Shown here piece after piece: positions 34,856-42,963 of a stretch of 50,866 nt of DNA. The stretch is from Sphingomonadaceae bacterium (lineage in GTDB: Bacteria > Pseudomonadota > Alphaproteobacteria > Sphingomonadales > Sphingomonadaceae), in contig CANHQT010000014.1 of assembly GCA_947463325.1 (NCBI GenBank), positions 1 through 50,866 on the forward strand, read 5' to 3'. Positions within the stretch are counted from its first letter, which is position 1. Each line of letters opens with the position of its first letter. The notes under the pieces were generated by a model. That model did not search any database. It was not told the DNA's origin and worked only from the letters and a program-made list of their open reading frames with translations. The position numbers were made by a program, and so were the translations under genes.

Positions 34856-36586
34856 ATGGGGGATCGGGACGCTGCCGCACAAAGTGCGGCGGCTAAGGCA
34901 TGGCCGGTCATGAGCCTTGGCGAGATACAGGCGATCCTGTGCGCGCCGGGCCAGCGGTTCGAGATGGAAACGGTCACCATCGGCGGCGTGCCCACCCGCA
35001 CCTGGAAGAATGCGCCATCTGATCTCGTCACGCTGCTGCGCTTTTCGCGCAGCTGGGGTGACCGGCTGTTCGCGGTCCTCGAAGATGACCGGGTCAGTTA
35101 CGAAGGCTTTCATCGCGCCGTGGCAACGCTGGCCGCCGAGTTCCGCCGGCGCGGCATTGCCAAGGGGGACCGTGTGGCCATCGCCATGCGCAACATGCCC
35201 GAATGGCCGGTGGCACTGTTTGCCAGCGCGGCGTGCGGGGCCATTGCCGTGCCGCTCAACGCGTGGTGGACCGGCGCCGAACTCGAATATGCGCTGGCCG
35301 ATTCCGGCGCGCGGCTGATCGTCTGCGATGGCGAACGGTTTGACAGGATTGCCCCCCATCTGGCGGCTCTGCCGGCGCTCACCGACGTGCTGGTCGCGCG
35401 CGGGAATGAAGGGCAGGGTGATCCGCTGGCGGCTATCCTCGGCCCGCCCAATGGCTGGTCGGATCTGCCCGAGGTGGCATTGCCTGACGTCGCCATTGTT
35501 CCTGATGATGACGCGACGATTTTCTACACGTCCGGCACCACGGGTCATCCCAAGGGCGCGCTCGGCACGCACCGCAATCTGATGACCAACATCTTTTCGA
35601 GCGCCTATGCCGGTGTGCGGACGGCGCTCCGCCGCGGTGATCCGCCGCCCGCGCCAGCGCCCAAAGTATCGTTGACGGTCATCCCGCTGTTTCATGTCAC
35701 CGCGTGCAGTGCCGGCCTCATGGGCCTGATCGCCGCTGGCTCGACTATGGTGATGATGCACAAATGGGATGCGGTGCGCGCGATGGAGTTGATCGAGCGT
35801 GAGCGGGTCAATGTGACCGGTGGCGTGCCGACCATCGCCTGGCAGCTGATCGGGCATCCCGATCGCCACAAATATGACCTCTCCAGCCTGGAGGCGGTGG
35901 CCTATGGCGGCGCGCCGAGCGCACCGGAACTGGTGCGGCGTATCCAATCGGATCTCAAGGCGATGCCCGGCAACGGCTGGGGCATGACCGAAACGATGGC
36001 GACCGTGACCAGCCACAGCGCGGAAGATTATCTCAACCGCCCGGAAAGCTGCGGTCCGCCCCTGCCGGTTGCGGATTTGAAGATCATGGACCCGGAAGGC
36101 GAGCGGGAGCTTGCCATTGGCAACGTTGGCGAGCTTTGGGCGCGCGGGCCAATGATCGTGAAAGGCTATTGGAACAAGCCAGAGGCGACGGCCGCGACCT
36201 TCGTCAACGGCTGGGTGCGCACCGGCGATCTTGCCCGGATCGATGAGGAAGGCTTTTGCTTCATTGTCGATCGCGCCAAGGATATCATCATTCGCGGCGG
36301 CGAGAATATCTATTCGTCGGAGGTGGAAAATGTCCTCTACGACCATCCGGCTGTCACGGACGCGGCATTGGTCGGCATTCCGCATCGGACGCTGGGCGAG
36401 GAACCGGCAGCGGTCGTCCATCTCGCCCCCGGCATGAGCGCGAGCGAGGCCGAGCTGCAAGCCTGGGTTCGTGAGCGACTGGCCGGGTTCAAAGTGCCGG
36501 TGCGGATCGTCTTTTGTGCCGAAACGCTGCCGCGCAACGCCAATGGCAAGATCATGAAGCGCGACCTCAAGGCGCTGTTCGACTGA
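34856..36586 (+). CDS. Acyl-CoA synthetase (AMP-forming)
   Basis: ANL-superfamily ligase (576 aa) that activates a carboxylate to acyl-AMP and then acyl-CoA. The P-loop-like motif is YTSGTTGHPKG (near residue 226), followed by the GWGMTETMA loop, TGDLARID and IIRGGENIYSSEVENVL, and the catalytic Lys in NANGKIMKRDLK at the end. The start is ATG 34856 with GGGAGAGGA upstream. Its TGA shares one base with the tandem TetR gene's ATG (TGATG), so these two are coupled. Chain length is not predictable, but neighbours suggest fatty or branched-chain acids. Confidence 0.94.
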   Translation: MGDRDAAAQSAAAKAWPVMSLGEIQAILCAPGQRFEMETVTIGGVPTRTWKNAPSDLVTLLRFSRSWGDRLFAVLEDDRVSYEGFHRAVATLAAEFRRRGIAKGDRVAIAMRNMPEWPVALFASAACGAIAVPLNAWWTGAELEYALADSGARLIVCDGERFDRIAPHLAALPALTDVLVARGNEGQGDPLAAILGPPNGWSDLPEVALPDVAIVPDDDATIFYTSGTTGHPKGALGTHRNLMTNIFSSAYAGVRTALRRGDPPPAPAPKVSLTVIPLFHVTACSAGLMGLIAAGSTMVMMHKWDAVRAMELIERERVNVTGGVPTIAWQLIGHPDRHKYDLSSLEAVAYGGAPSAPELVRRIQSDLKAMPGNGWGMTETMATVTSHSAEDYLNRPESCGPPLPVADLKIMDPEGERELAIGNVGELWARGPMIVKGYWNKPEATAATFVNGWVRTGDLARIDEEGFCFIVDRAKDIIIRGGENIYSSEVENVLYDHPAVTDAALVGIPHRTLGEEPAAVVHLAPGMSASEAELQAWVRERLAGFKVPVRIVFCAETLPRNANGKIMKRDLKALFD

Positions 36587-37827
36587 TGGCCAGCCTCGAC
36601 GATCCTGAACTCCAGTCGGTATCGTCGCGGGAGACACGACGCTTTCAGGAAAAGAAAGCGCTCGTTCTGGACGCCGCGTCTGCCCTTATCAATGAGAAGG
36701 GCGCAGCCGGGATGACCCTCGCTGCGGTGGCAGAGGCCGTCGGCCTGAACACCGCCAGCGTCACTTATTATTTCAAGCGGCGAGATGATCTCGCGCTCGC
36801 CTGTTTTCACCGCGCGCTCGAACGGATTGAGGAGATGGTCGATGTGGCGGCGGCAGAGCCGACGCCTGTCCTCCGCGTTCGCCGCTATTTGGCGCTCAAC
36901 ATCGATCTGCTGCGGCGGGTGCGCAGCGGTGATGCCCGCCCCATCACTGTGCTCTCTGACATCCGCACGATGGAAGATCCGGTGCGCGTGTCGCTTTCGG
37001 ACCGCTACCGGACGATTATGCGCCGGGTGCGTGGCTATTTCGGTCCGGACAGCGATGCACGGGTGAAAGCGCTCAACGTCGTGCGCACCCATGTGCTGCT
37101 GGAGAATGTCTATTGGATTCCGGCCTGGCTGCATCGCTATTCGAGCCATGATTTCCCGCGCGTGCTCGATCGGATGATGGAGGTGTTTGAACAGGGGCTG
37201 ATGCCGGACGGTGCTGTCATGCCGCCGCTCGCGCCCCTCGATCTCAAGGAAGATGCGCAGCGCGCGGCACAGCGTGCTTTCCTTCTGGCCGCCACCCGTC
37301 TGATCAATGAACGCGGCTATCGCGGGGCTTCGGTCGAACGGATCGCCTCCGAACTCGGTGTGACCAAGGGCAGCTTCTATCATCATCTGGAAGCCAAGGA
37401 TGATCTGGTGCTGGCCTGTTTCCGGCGCAGTTTCGATACGGTGATGGCGGCCCAGCGTGCGGCGGATGATGCCGGTGGTAGCCATGCGGCGCGGCTGATG
37501 GCGGCTGTGGCGACCCTGCTCGACATCCAGTTTTCCGCGCGCGGCCCGCTGTTGCGCACCACGGCGCTGCAGGCACTGCCAGTCGAATTCCGCAGCGGCG
37601 TCATCGCCAGCTCTGACCGCATGGCACGGCGCTTCGCCGGCACCATCATCGACGGTATCAGCGAAGGCTCCCTGCGCGCGGTCGATCCGCTTATTGCCAG
37701 TCATATGCTGAAACCGGCGATCAACTCCGCCTACGAACTCAACCGGTGGGCACGGGGGCAGGATGCTGGTCAGGCGATCCGCCTTTATGCCTCCACCATG
37801 GCAACGGGCCTGTTCAGAGACGTTTGA
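36586..37827 (+). CDS. Tandem (two-domain) TetR transcription regulator
   Basis: 413-residue protein that contains two complete TetR-like units. The first helix-turn-helix region is at about 20-65 (MTLAAVAEAVGLNTASVTYYFKRRDDLALACF). The second is at about 225-285 (AFLLAATRLINERGYR, then VERIASELGVTKGSFYHHLEAKDDLVLACF). Each is followed by its own helical ligand-type domain. The start is ATG 36586, one base overlapping the upstream TGA; a longer frame would begin inside that gene. Fused TetR pairs are uncommon, since ordinary TetR regulators are homodimers of about 200 aa. Coupling to the acyl-CoA synthetase suggests an acyl-CoA ligand, an inference. Its 3' end overlaps the convergent MFS gene by 14 nt. 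Confidence 0.88.
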   Translation: MASLDDPELQSVSSRETRRFQEKKALVLDAASALINEKGAAGMTLAAVAEAVGLNTASVTYYFKRRDDLALACFHRALERIEEMVDVAAAEPTPVLRVRRYLALNIDLLRRVRSGDARPITVLSDIRTMEDPVRVSLSDRYRTIMRRVRGYFGPDSDARVKALNVVRTHVLLENVYWIPAWLHRYSSHDFPRVLDRMMEVFEQGLMPDGAVMPPLAPLDLKEDAQRAAQRAFLLAATRLINERGYRGASVERIASELGVTKGSFYHHLEAKDDLVLACFRRSFDTVMAAQRAADDAGGSHAARLMAAVATLLDIQFSARGPLLRTTALQALPVEFRSGVIASSDRMARRFAGTIIDGISEGSLRAVDPLIASHMLKPAINSAYELNRWARGQDAGQAIRLYASTMATGLFRDV

Positions 37828-39130
37828 GCGCCCTCGGGTCGCGCACTTTCACGATCATCAGCAGCGCCGCGCTCGATGTCAGCACGGCGGCCGTTGCTAA
37901 CAGTGTCCCGCTTCCCGCCCACAGCAGCACAGCGCCGCCGATCAGCGGGGTGAGCGCCGCTACGCCCCCTTCGACCATGGTGGAAAGGGCAATGCGCATG
38001 GGCAGGTCTTCGCGCTCGCCGAATTCGAGCACTATCGTCTGCGTGCTCAGGGAAAAGCCGGCGCCGCCGATGCCGAAGGCTGCGAATGCGGCGACGACCA
38101 TCCACGCCGCATCCGCCCGGGCGAGGAGCGCAATGCCGGCCAGCGTGAAGGCAAGGCTGGCGATGATCGTCCCGCGATAGCCCCTCTTGTCACCGATCGA
38201 ACCCCAAACCGGATTGGAAAGCGTGTCCGCGCCCAGGAAGGCGAGGCTGAGCAGGCCGATGGTCGCGCCATCCAGCGTGAGCGCGCCTGCGCCGTTGCCG
38301 TCACGGCCGATGCCCGTCGCGATGAGGATATAGAAGGGTGCGGCAATGCGCCCGGCCATGGCGAGCAGTTGCGCCGCCATGAACCAGCGATAGTCCCGGT
38401 CGGCGAGCAGCGAGGGGATGTCGCGCATCCGCTGCCGCAGGCCGACCTGTTCACGAACCACCGGCGCGTCGGGTTCGCGCGCCCATAGGCCGAGAGCGAG
38501 GAGGCCCATGCTGGTGAGCAGGAAGGCGAACAGGAAAGTGGTCGCATACCCGTTGCCGAATGCGTTGGCGTCAATCAGCCACTTGCCCGCCGCAAAGGAC
38601 AGGATGGCCGCGACGATCCCGCCCGCCAGATTGCGCCACCCCTGTAACCGCCCGCGCCGGTCGGCGGGGATCAGCTTGGCAATCACCATCTGGAAGGCAA
38701 CGCGCTGCATCCCGTTGAACAGGCCGAGCAGCATGAGGAAGAGGAGCGTCGCGCCCACAAGCCACCAGCCGCCGAGGAAATAGCCTGAAAGCGCGAGACC
38801 GAGCACTGCCCCGCGCATCGCCGAACCATAGCGCATGGCCGCTGGCAGGATCCGCTTGCGGTGCTCGAGTGCCGCTGCGCTCGCCAATGGGGTCGAAAGC
38901 AATCCGATCTGGAGCAGCGCCTGCCCAAGGCCGACGATGACGGTGCTGCCGGATATGAGGTGGAGATAGGCCGGGATCAGGGTCGGCGCATAGATGATGC
39001 GGAAACCCGTCATCCCCAGCATGCCGTGCGCGAAATTGGCGACCATGTTGCGGCGGAGATTGCCCTCCACCTCGGCATCGAACTGCGCCACCCGTGCGCT
39101 GCGTGCCGCCTGATCTACCCCATCCACCAT
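37814..39130 (-). CDS. MFS transporter
   Basis: Inner-membrane transporter of the major facilitator superfamily (438 aa) with about 12 hydrophobic helices, including GAVLGLALSGYFLGGWWLVG, AGGIVAAILSFAAG and a cytoplasmic loop rich in Arg after the sixth helix. The MFS loop motif is degenerate: KLIPADRRGRLQGWRN after helix 4/5 and GSIGDKRGYRG between later helices, the latter close to the classic GxLaDrxGrkp. The N-terminus has a cytosolic stretch (about 30 residues) before the first helix. The substrate is unknown; its neighbours suggest an acid or acyl derivative. It is convergent with, and overlaps by 14 nt, the tandem TetR gene. Confidence 0.9.
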   Translation of the reverse strand: MVDGVDQAARSARVAQFDAEVEGNLRRNMVANFAHGMLGMTGFRIIYAPTLIPAYLHLISGSTVIVGLGQALLQIGLLSTPLASAAALEHRKRILPAAMRYGSAMRGAVLGLALSGYFLGGWWLVGATLLFLMLLGLFNGMQRVAFQMVIAKLIPADRRGRLQGWRNLAGGIVAAILSFAAGKWLIDANAFGNGYATTFLFAFLLTSMGLLALGLWAREPDAPVVREQVGLRQRMRDIPSLLADRDYRWFMAAQLLAMAGRIAAPFYILIATGIGRDGNGAGALTLDGATIGLLSLAFLGADTLSNPVWGSIGDKRGYRGTIIASLAFTLAGIALLARADAAWMVVAAFAAFGIGGAGFSLSTQTIVLEFGEREDLPMRIALSTMVEGGVAALTPLIGGAVLLWAGSGTLLATAAVLTSSAALLMIVKVRDPRALKRL

Positions 39131-39205
39131 CGCCGCCAGCCTGTGCTCCCGGGCACTGCGGCTGGCAAGCGGAAACCCGAATAGTCCGGGCTGCTAGCTG
39201 GGGAA

Positions 39206-39239
39206 GGCTCCCCGCGCGCCATTCCGGGCGCGGGGAGCC
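39206..39239 (-). terminator. GC-rich hairpin after OmpW gene
   Basis: A 12-bp perfect stem (39206-39217 with 39228-39239) around a 10-nt loop begins 9 nt after the ompW stop on the minus strand. No T-run follows, so it is terminator-like or an mRNA 3'-end stabiliser. Confidence 0.6.
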
Positions 39240-39247
39240 TCCATCCG

Positions 39248-39922
39248 TCAGAAGCGCCAGCTCAGGCCCGCGCTCACAACCCAGGGGTCGAGCTCATGCT
39301 CGGTCTGCAACGCCAGGCGGTTGCCGGCGAAGAAACTCGCCGTGGTGTCCATGAAATAGCGCTTGGCATCGACAGTGAGGCCAAGGCCGCTGTCATTGAG
39401 GCGGACATCAACACCGGCCTGCAGGGCGAAGCCGAATTCGTCGGACAGGTCGACGCGGGTGGCCCCGAGGGCACGGGCGCTGGCGTCCACATCCTCACCG
39501 AAGATCAGGAAATAGCTCGGGCCGACACCGATATAGGGCTTGAAGCCCGTTCCGGTGTCGAGGTGGAGCTTGGCCGTGACTGTCGCCGGAATGATGTTGG
39601 CGTTGGAAACCAGCCGCGCACCGGCCAGTGCACCGGCACCGGTCACGTCATGCTGGGTAACGCCCGCGATGGTCTCGATGGAAAAATTGGGCGACAGAAA
39701 ATACTCGACCGCGACGGTCGGCGTATAATTATTGTCGGCGCGGCTGTCGGCTCCGGCGGGAGCGCCGACGGTGTTGACGTTCACGGCCGTGATGGCGCCA
39801 TCCGGCAGAACGGCAGTCACCAGGGCCTTGACCTGGATCGAGCCTTCACCTGCCTGAGCAGCGGCGGGCACAGCAGTGGTTGCTGCCATTGTGGCGGCAA
39901 GCGCCATGATCGTCTTTTTCAT
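39248..39922 (-). CDS. OmpW family outer-membrane protein
   Basis: Eight-stranded outer-membrane beta-barrel (224 aa) of the OmpW family, proteins thought to let small hydrophobic molecules cross the outer membrane. The start is ATG 39920-39922, with GGAGAGA upstream, giving a signal peptide KKTIMALAATMAATTAVPAAAQA. The barrel contains VKALVTAVLPDG, FLSPNFSIETIAGVTQHDV, GFKPYIGVGPSYFLIFGED and the C-terminal strand WVVSAGLSWRF ending in Phe. It follows the acyl-CoA dehydrogenases after a hairpin, so it is probably transcribed separately. A role in uptake of a hydrophobic substrate fits the location. Confidence 0.92.
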   Translation of the reverse strand: MKKTIMALAATMAATTAVPAAAQAGEGSIQVKALVTAVLPDGAITAVNVNTVGAPAGADSRADNNYTPTVAVEYFLSPNFSIETIAGVTQHDVTGAGALAGARLVSNANIIPATVTAKLHLDTGTGFKPYIGVGPSYFLIFGEDVDASARALGATRVDLSDEFGFALQAGVDVRLNDSGLGLTVDAKRYFMDTTASFFAGNRLALQTEHELDPWVVSAGLSWRF

Positions 39923-40037
39923 CAGTCTCTCCGTGGAGACCCGATGACACCCCTTGCGATAAGGAGCGCCCCCTTCGGGTCGGCTCCCCTCCACGGGCAG
40001 GCAGATGGTGCCAAATTGGCAGTATTTCAACCCGACG

Positions 40038-40061
40038 GGATACCGGCTTTAGCCGGTATCC
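40038..40061 (-). terminator. Hairpin after acyl-CoA dehydrogenase pair
   Basis: An 11-bp perfect stem (40038-40048 with 40051-40061) with a 2-nt loop starts 20 nt after the acyl-CoA dehydrogenase stop. It has no clear U-run; it probably ends or protects the transcript. Confidence 0.55.
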
Positions 40062-40081
40062 CCATGCGGTCTTTGGAGGCC

Positions 40082-41155
40082 TCAGTACCCGTTGAGTCGG
40101 GCGAAGCGGTCGCGCAGATAGCTGCTGCTGCCCCACGCCTGTTCCAGCGGGCGGGCGCGCTTCAGATAAAAGCCGACGTCATATTCATCGGTCATGCCGA
40201 TGCCGCCGTGCAGCTGGATGGCCTCGCGGCTCATGACGTGCAGCGTATCATTGGCACGCGTCTTGGCGAGCACGGCCGCCTCGGCAGCATCGCCGCCCAT
40301 GTCGAGCGTGACCAGCGCGGTCTCGATCGCCGATCGGGTCAGCTCGATCTCGCTGAACAGGCCGGCCATCCGGTGCTGCAGCGCCTGGAAGGTCGCCAGC
40401 ACCTGGCCAAACTGCACGCGCTGCTTGAGGTAGGCGAGGGTGGTGTCGAACGCCTGCTGCGTCATGCCGAACATTTCGCAGGCGGTGATGATGCGCGCGC
40501 GGTCCAGCACCTGGTCGAGCAGCTTGTCACCACCGTCGGCCAGCTTTTCCGCTGCCGCGCCGTCAAAGCGGACTTCGGCATGGCTGCGGAAATCGACCAT
40601 GTGGCGGCGTGAGCGGTGGACACCGGCATCGCTACCATCGACCAGATACAGGCCGTCGGTTGCGGCCACGACGAACAGTTGCGCGCTGTCGCCCTCGGCA
40701 ACAAAGGCCTTGGTGCCGGTCAGCTTACCACCGCTGACGCTCGCGGTGATCGCGGCGGGGTCGTGGCGCGGCCCTTCATCGACCGCCAGCGTGGCGACCA
40801 GGCTGCCATCGGCGATGGCCGGAAGATATTTGGCCTTCTGCGCTTCGCTGCCGCCGAGAATGATTGCGCCTGCGGCAATCGATGATGAAACCAGTGGGCT
40901 CGCAGTGAGCGTGCGGCCCAGTTCCTCGACCACGAGGCCGAGGCTCATCCAGCCGAAATCGCTGCCGCCATGGGCTTCGGGGATCACAACCCCGGTCCAG
41001 CCCATGCCAGCCATTTCGGCATAGACTGCCGGATCATAGCCTGTCGCGTCACCCGCATCGCGCACGGCGCGCCACTTGGTCACGGGGCTTTCGTTGCGGA
41101 CCCAGGTCTGCGCCATATCGCGCAGCATCACCTGTTCTTCGCTGAGTTTTGCCAT
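40082..41155 (-). CDS. Acyl-CoA dehydrogenase, smaller subunit-like
   Basis: FAD-dependent acyl-CoA dehydrogenase family protein (357 aa). The fold is visible: N-terminal helices (EEQVMLRDMAQTWVRNE), GWTGVVIPEAHGGSDFG, the beta domain, and C-terminal helices with QRVQFGQVLATFQALQHRMA and AIQLHGGIGMTDEYDVGFYLKRA. At the site where many family members have catalytic Glu in 'YEGT', this protein has AWGSSSYL, so the base must be elsewhere or absent. It is 32 nt after a second dehydrogenase on the same strand. Adjacent short/long pairs form alpha2-beta2 enzymes in mycobacterial steroid breakdown, so a heteromer is a reasonable inference. Confidence 0.9.
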   Translation of the reverse strand: MAKLSEEQVMLRDMAQTWVRNESPVTKWRAVRDAGDATGYDPAVYAEMAGMGWTGVVIPEAHGGSDFGWMSLGLVVEELGRTLTASPLVSSSIAAGAIILGGSEAQKAKYLPAIADGSLVATLAVDEGPRHDPAAITASVSGGKLTGTKAFVAEGDSAQLFVVAATDGLYLVDGSDAGVHRSRRHMVDFRSHAEVRFDGAAAEKLADGGDKLLDQVLDRARIITACEMFGMTQQAFDTTLAYLKQRVQFGQVLATFQALQHRMAGLFSEIELTRSAIETALVTLDMGGDAAEAAVLAKTRANDTLHVMSREAIQLHGGIGMTDEYDVGFYLKRARPLEQAWGSSSYLRDRFARLNGY

Positions 41156-41187
41156 CTGTCTGTTCTCTCGAAATCGAAGGGGAATGC

Positions 41188-42390
41188 TTACTGGTGGTCC
41201 AGCATGCCGAGGATGCGCTTGGCGACGATGTTGGTCTGGATCTCGGTCGATCCGCCGTAAATCGTCGTCGCCTTGCCGAACAGCCAGGCGCGGACCGCCT
41301 CAATCTGTTCCTTGGTGAAGCCTTCGCCTTCCCAGCCAAGACCCTGCATGCCGAGGATCTCGATAAGGAGCTCGCTCTTCTCCTGCATCAGCTTGGTACC
41401 GCTGGTCTTGAGGATCGAGGAGGCAACCGAAACGCCACCTTCCGCCTGCACGCGCATCGCGGTCTGCAGGAATGCGCGCCAGTCCATCTCGAACCGGGTG
41501 ATGCGGGTGCGCAGTTCGGCATCGTCAATGCGGCCAGCTGCATCCGCGCCGCGCACTTCCTTGGCCAGTGCCGCCAGCGATACGCCGCCGGACATCGCCC
41601 GGCCACCGCCGGAAATATTGGTGCGCTCATGCTGGAGCAGGCGCTTGCCGATGGTCCAGCCCTGACCTTCGGTGCCGACCAGATTCTTCTTCGGTACCTT
41701 CACATTGGTGAAGAATGTCTCGCAGAAGGGGGACATGCCGCTGATCATCTGGATCGGCTTCACCTCCACACCGGGGGAAGTCATGTCGATCAGCAGGAAG
41801 GAAATGCCATTGTGCTTGTCCGACTTGTCGGTGCGGACCAGCGCAAAGCATTTGTCCGCCCACTGGCCGCCGCTGGTCCAGGTCTTCTGGCCATTGACCA
41901 CATAATGGTCGCCCATGTCCTCAGCGAACATCTGGAGGTTGGCGAGGTCGGATCCGGCATTGGGTTCGGAATAGCCCTGGCACCAGCGCACTTCGGCACG
42001 GCAGATGGCCGGGATATGCTCCAGCTTCTGTTCCTCATTGCCATATTCGAGCAGCGTGGGGCCGAACATCATCACGCCCATACCGCCGATAGGATTGGAC
42101 GCACCGGCGCGGGCGAATTCCTGGTTGACGATCTTGGCCTCGTCCTTGGAAAGGCCGCCGCCGCCATATTCCTTCGGCCAGGTCGGGGTGCCCCATCCCT
42201 TGTTGCCGACAGCGATGCGCCAAGCCTCGCGATCGGGTGATTTGTCCGACGGGCCTTCGAGCGCGGAAAGCGACAGGTCGACGCCCTTCAGAGCGGGCGG
42301 GAAATTGCTTTCCACCCACTCGCGCACATGCGCGCGAAATGCATCGAGATCCCCCGTCACAGGACGGTCTTCAGCGAGGCTCGCCATCAT
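41188..42390 (-). CDS. Acyl-CoA dehydrogenase, larger subunit-like
   Basis: Acyl-CoA dehydrogenase family protein (400 aa), upstream partner of the gene at 40082. It has RWCQGYSEPNAGSDLANL and GQKTWTSGGQWADKCF (substrate/FAD region), HNGISFLLIDM, the helix NISGGGRAMSG, and C-terminal ATTIYGGSTEIQTNIVAKRILGM. The usual catalytic Glu of the 'YEGT' loop is Gly here (IYGGST), as in heteromeric steroid- and branched-chain-type dehydrogenases where the base is on an earlier helix. The start is the ATG pair at 42385-42390, with GGGAGA in front. An A/T palindrome lies about 65 nt upstream (42456-42465). Confidence 0.93.
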   Translation of the reverse strand: MMASLAEDRPVTGDLDAFRAHVREWVESNFPPALKGVDLSLSALEGPSDKSPDREAWRIAVGNKGWGTPTWPKEYGGGGLSKDEAKIVNQEFARAGASNPIGGMGVMMFGPTLLEYGNEEQKLEHIPAICRAEVRWCQGYSEPNAGSDLANLQMFAEDMGDHYVVNGQKTWTSGGQWADKCFALVRTDKSDKHNGISFLLIDMTSPGVEVKPIQMISGMSPFCETFFTNVKVPKKNLVGTEGQGWTIGKRLLQHERTNISGGGRAMSGGVSLAALAKEVRGADAAGRIDDAELRTRITRFEMDWRAFLQTAMRVQAEGGVSVASSILKTSGTKLMQEKSELLIEILGMQGLGWEGEGFTKEQIEAVRAWLFGKATTIYGGSTEIQTNIVAKRILGMLDHQ

Positions 42391-42455
42391 CTTCTCCCAA
42401 ATAAGCACAGCGGGGCTGCATGCGTGCCGCCGGCGGTCGGGAGAAACATAACGTT

Positions 42456-42465
42456 TTTTCGAAAA
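42456..42465. promoter_or_regulatory. A/T-flanked palindrome upstream of acyl-CoA dehydrogenase operon
   Basis: TTTTCGAAAA, a 10-bp perfect palindrome within an ACGTTTTTTCGAAAAGG stretch about 65 nt before the dehydrogenase start. It is similar in composition to the palindrome at 31793-31809. The match could be chance. Confidence 0.35.
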
Positions 42466-42523
42466 GGCTCAAGCACGGCCCGATGGCGGTAGAGCGCCGG
42501 TTATCCCAAAACCCCCGAACGCA

Positions 42524-42560
42524 GTCGGCACGCGAACCGCAATCGGGCTCGCGTGCCGAC
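42524..42560 (-). terminator. Hairpin terminator after small lipoprotein gene
   Basis: A perfect 12-bp stem (42524-42535 with 42549-42560) and 13-nt loop start 43 nt after the lipoprotein stop. On the minus strand it is followed, after a few bases, by GGGGGTTTTGG, a modest T-tract. Confidence 0.6.
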
Positions 42561-42602
42561 CAACACCGGTGGTTGGGACCGATGCAGAGGAAGTGGATCG
42601 GA

Positions 42603-42881
42603 TTATTTGTTCTGGGGATCGCTGGAACGGGTCTCGGACGGGGCGGTTTCGCGATTGTCGTCCATTGAGTCGGCGGTTTCCTCGCCTTTTTCCTCGACCA
42701 TGTCGGCCTTGTTTTCGAGGCCTTTTTCCTGAGCCTCGGTGGGGGCCTCGTCGGCCATTTCATCAATGCCGTCGGCCTCAGCCTCGGCGCTGTCTTCCAC
42801 AGTGTCCGCTTCCGGGCTCTGGCAAGCGGCCAGCGCCAGCATGGCTGCAGCGACAGTGGGAATGAGCAGTAATTTACGCAT
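42603..42881 (-). CDS. Small acidic lipoprotein
   Basis: Predicted 92-residue lipoprotein. The ATG at 42879-42881 gives a signal peptide, MRKLLLIPTVAAAMLALAAC, with lipobox LAAC at residues 17-20; a purine-rich GAGGGGAG lies upstream. The mature part is very acidic and low in complexity (SPEADTVEDSAEAEADG, then DEMADEAPTEAQEKG) and is almost free of hydrophobic residues, so it is probably disordered in the periplasm. I do not recognise a family. It lies 82 nt after the M24-type gene on the same strand and is followed by a hairpin. Entericidin-like or structural roles are guesses. Confidence 0.78.
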   Translation of the reverse strand: MRKLLLIPTVAAAMLALAACQSPEADTVEDSAEAEADGIDEMADEAPTEAQEKGLENKADMVEEKGEETADSMDDNRETAPSETRSSDPQNK

Positions 42882-42963
42882 GTCTGGGACTCCCCTCAGG
42901 AACCATCGGTTCGGGGGCAAGAACGGAGTCGGCTGGATTTGGTTCCGCTGTGGCCCCGGCCGC

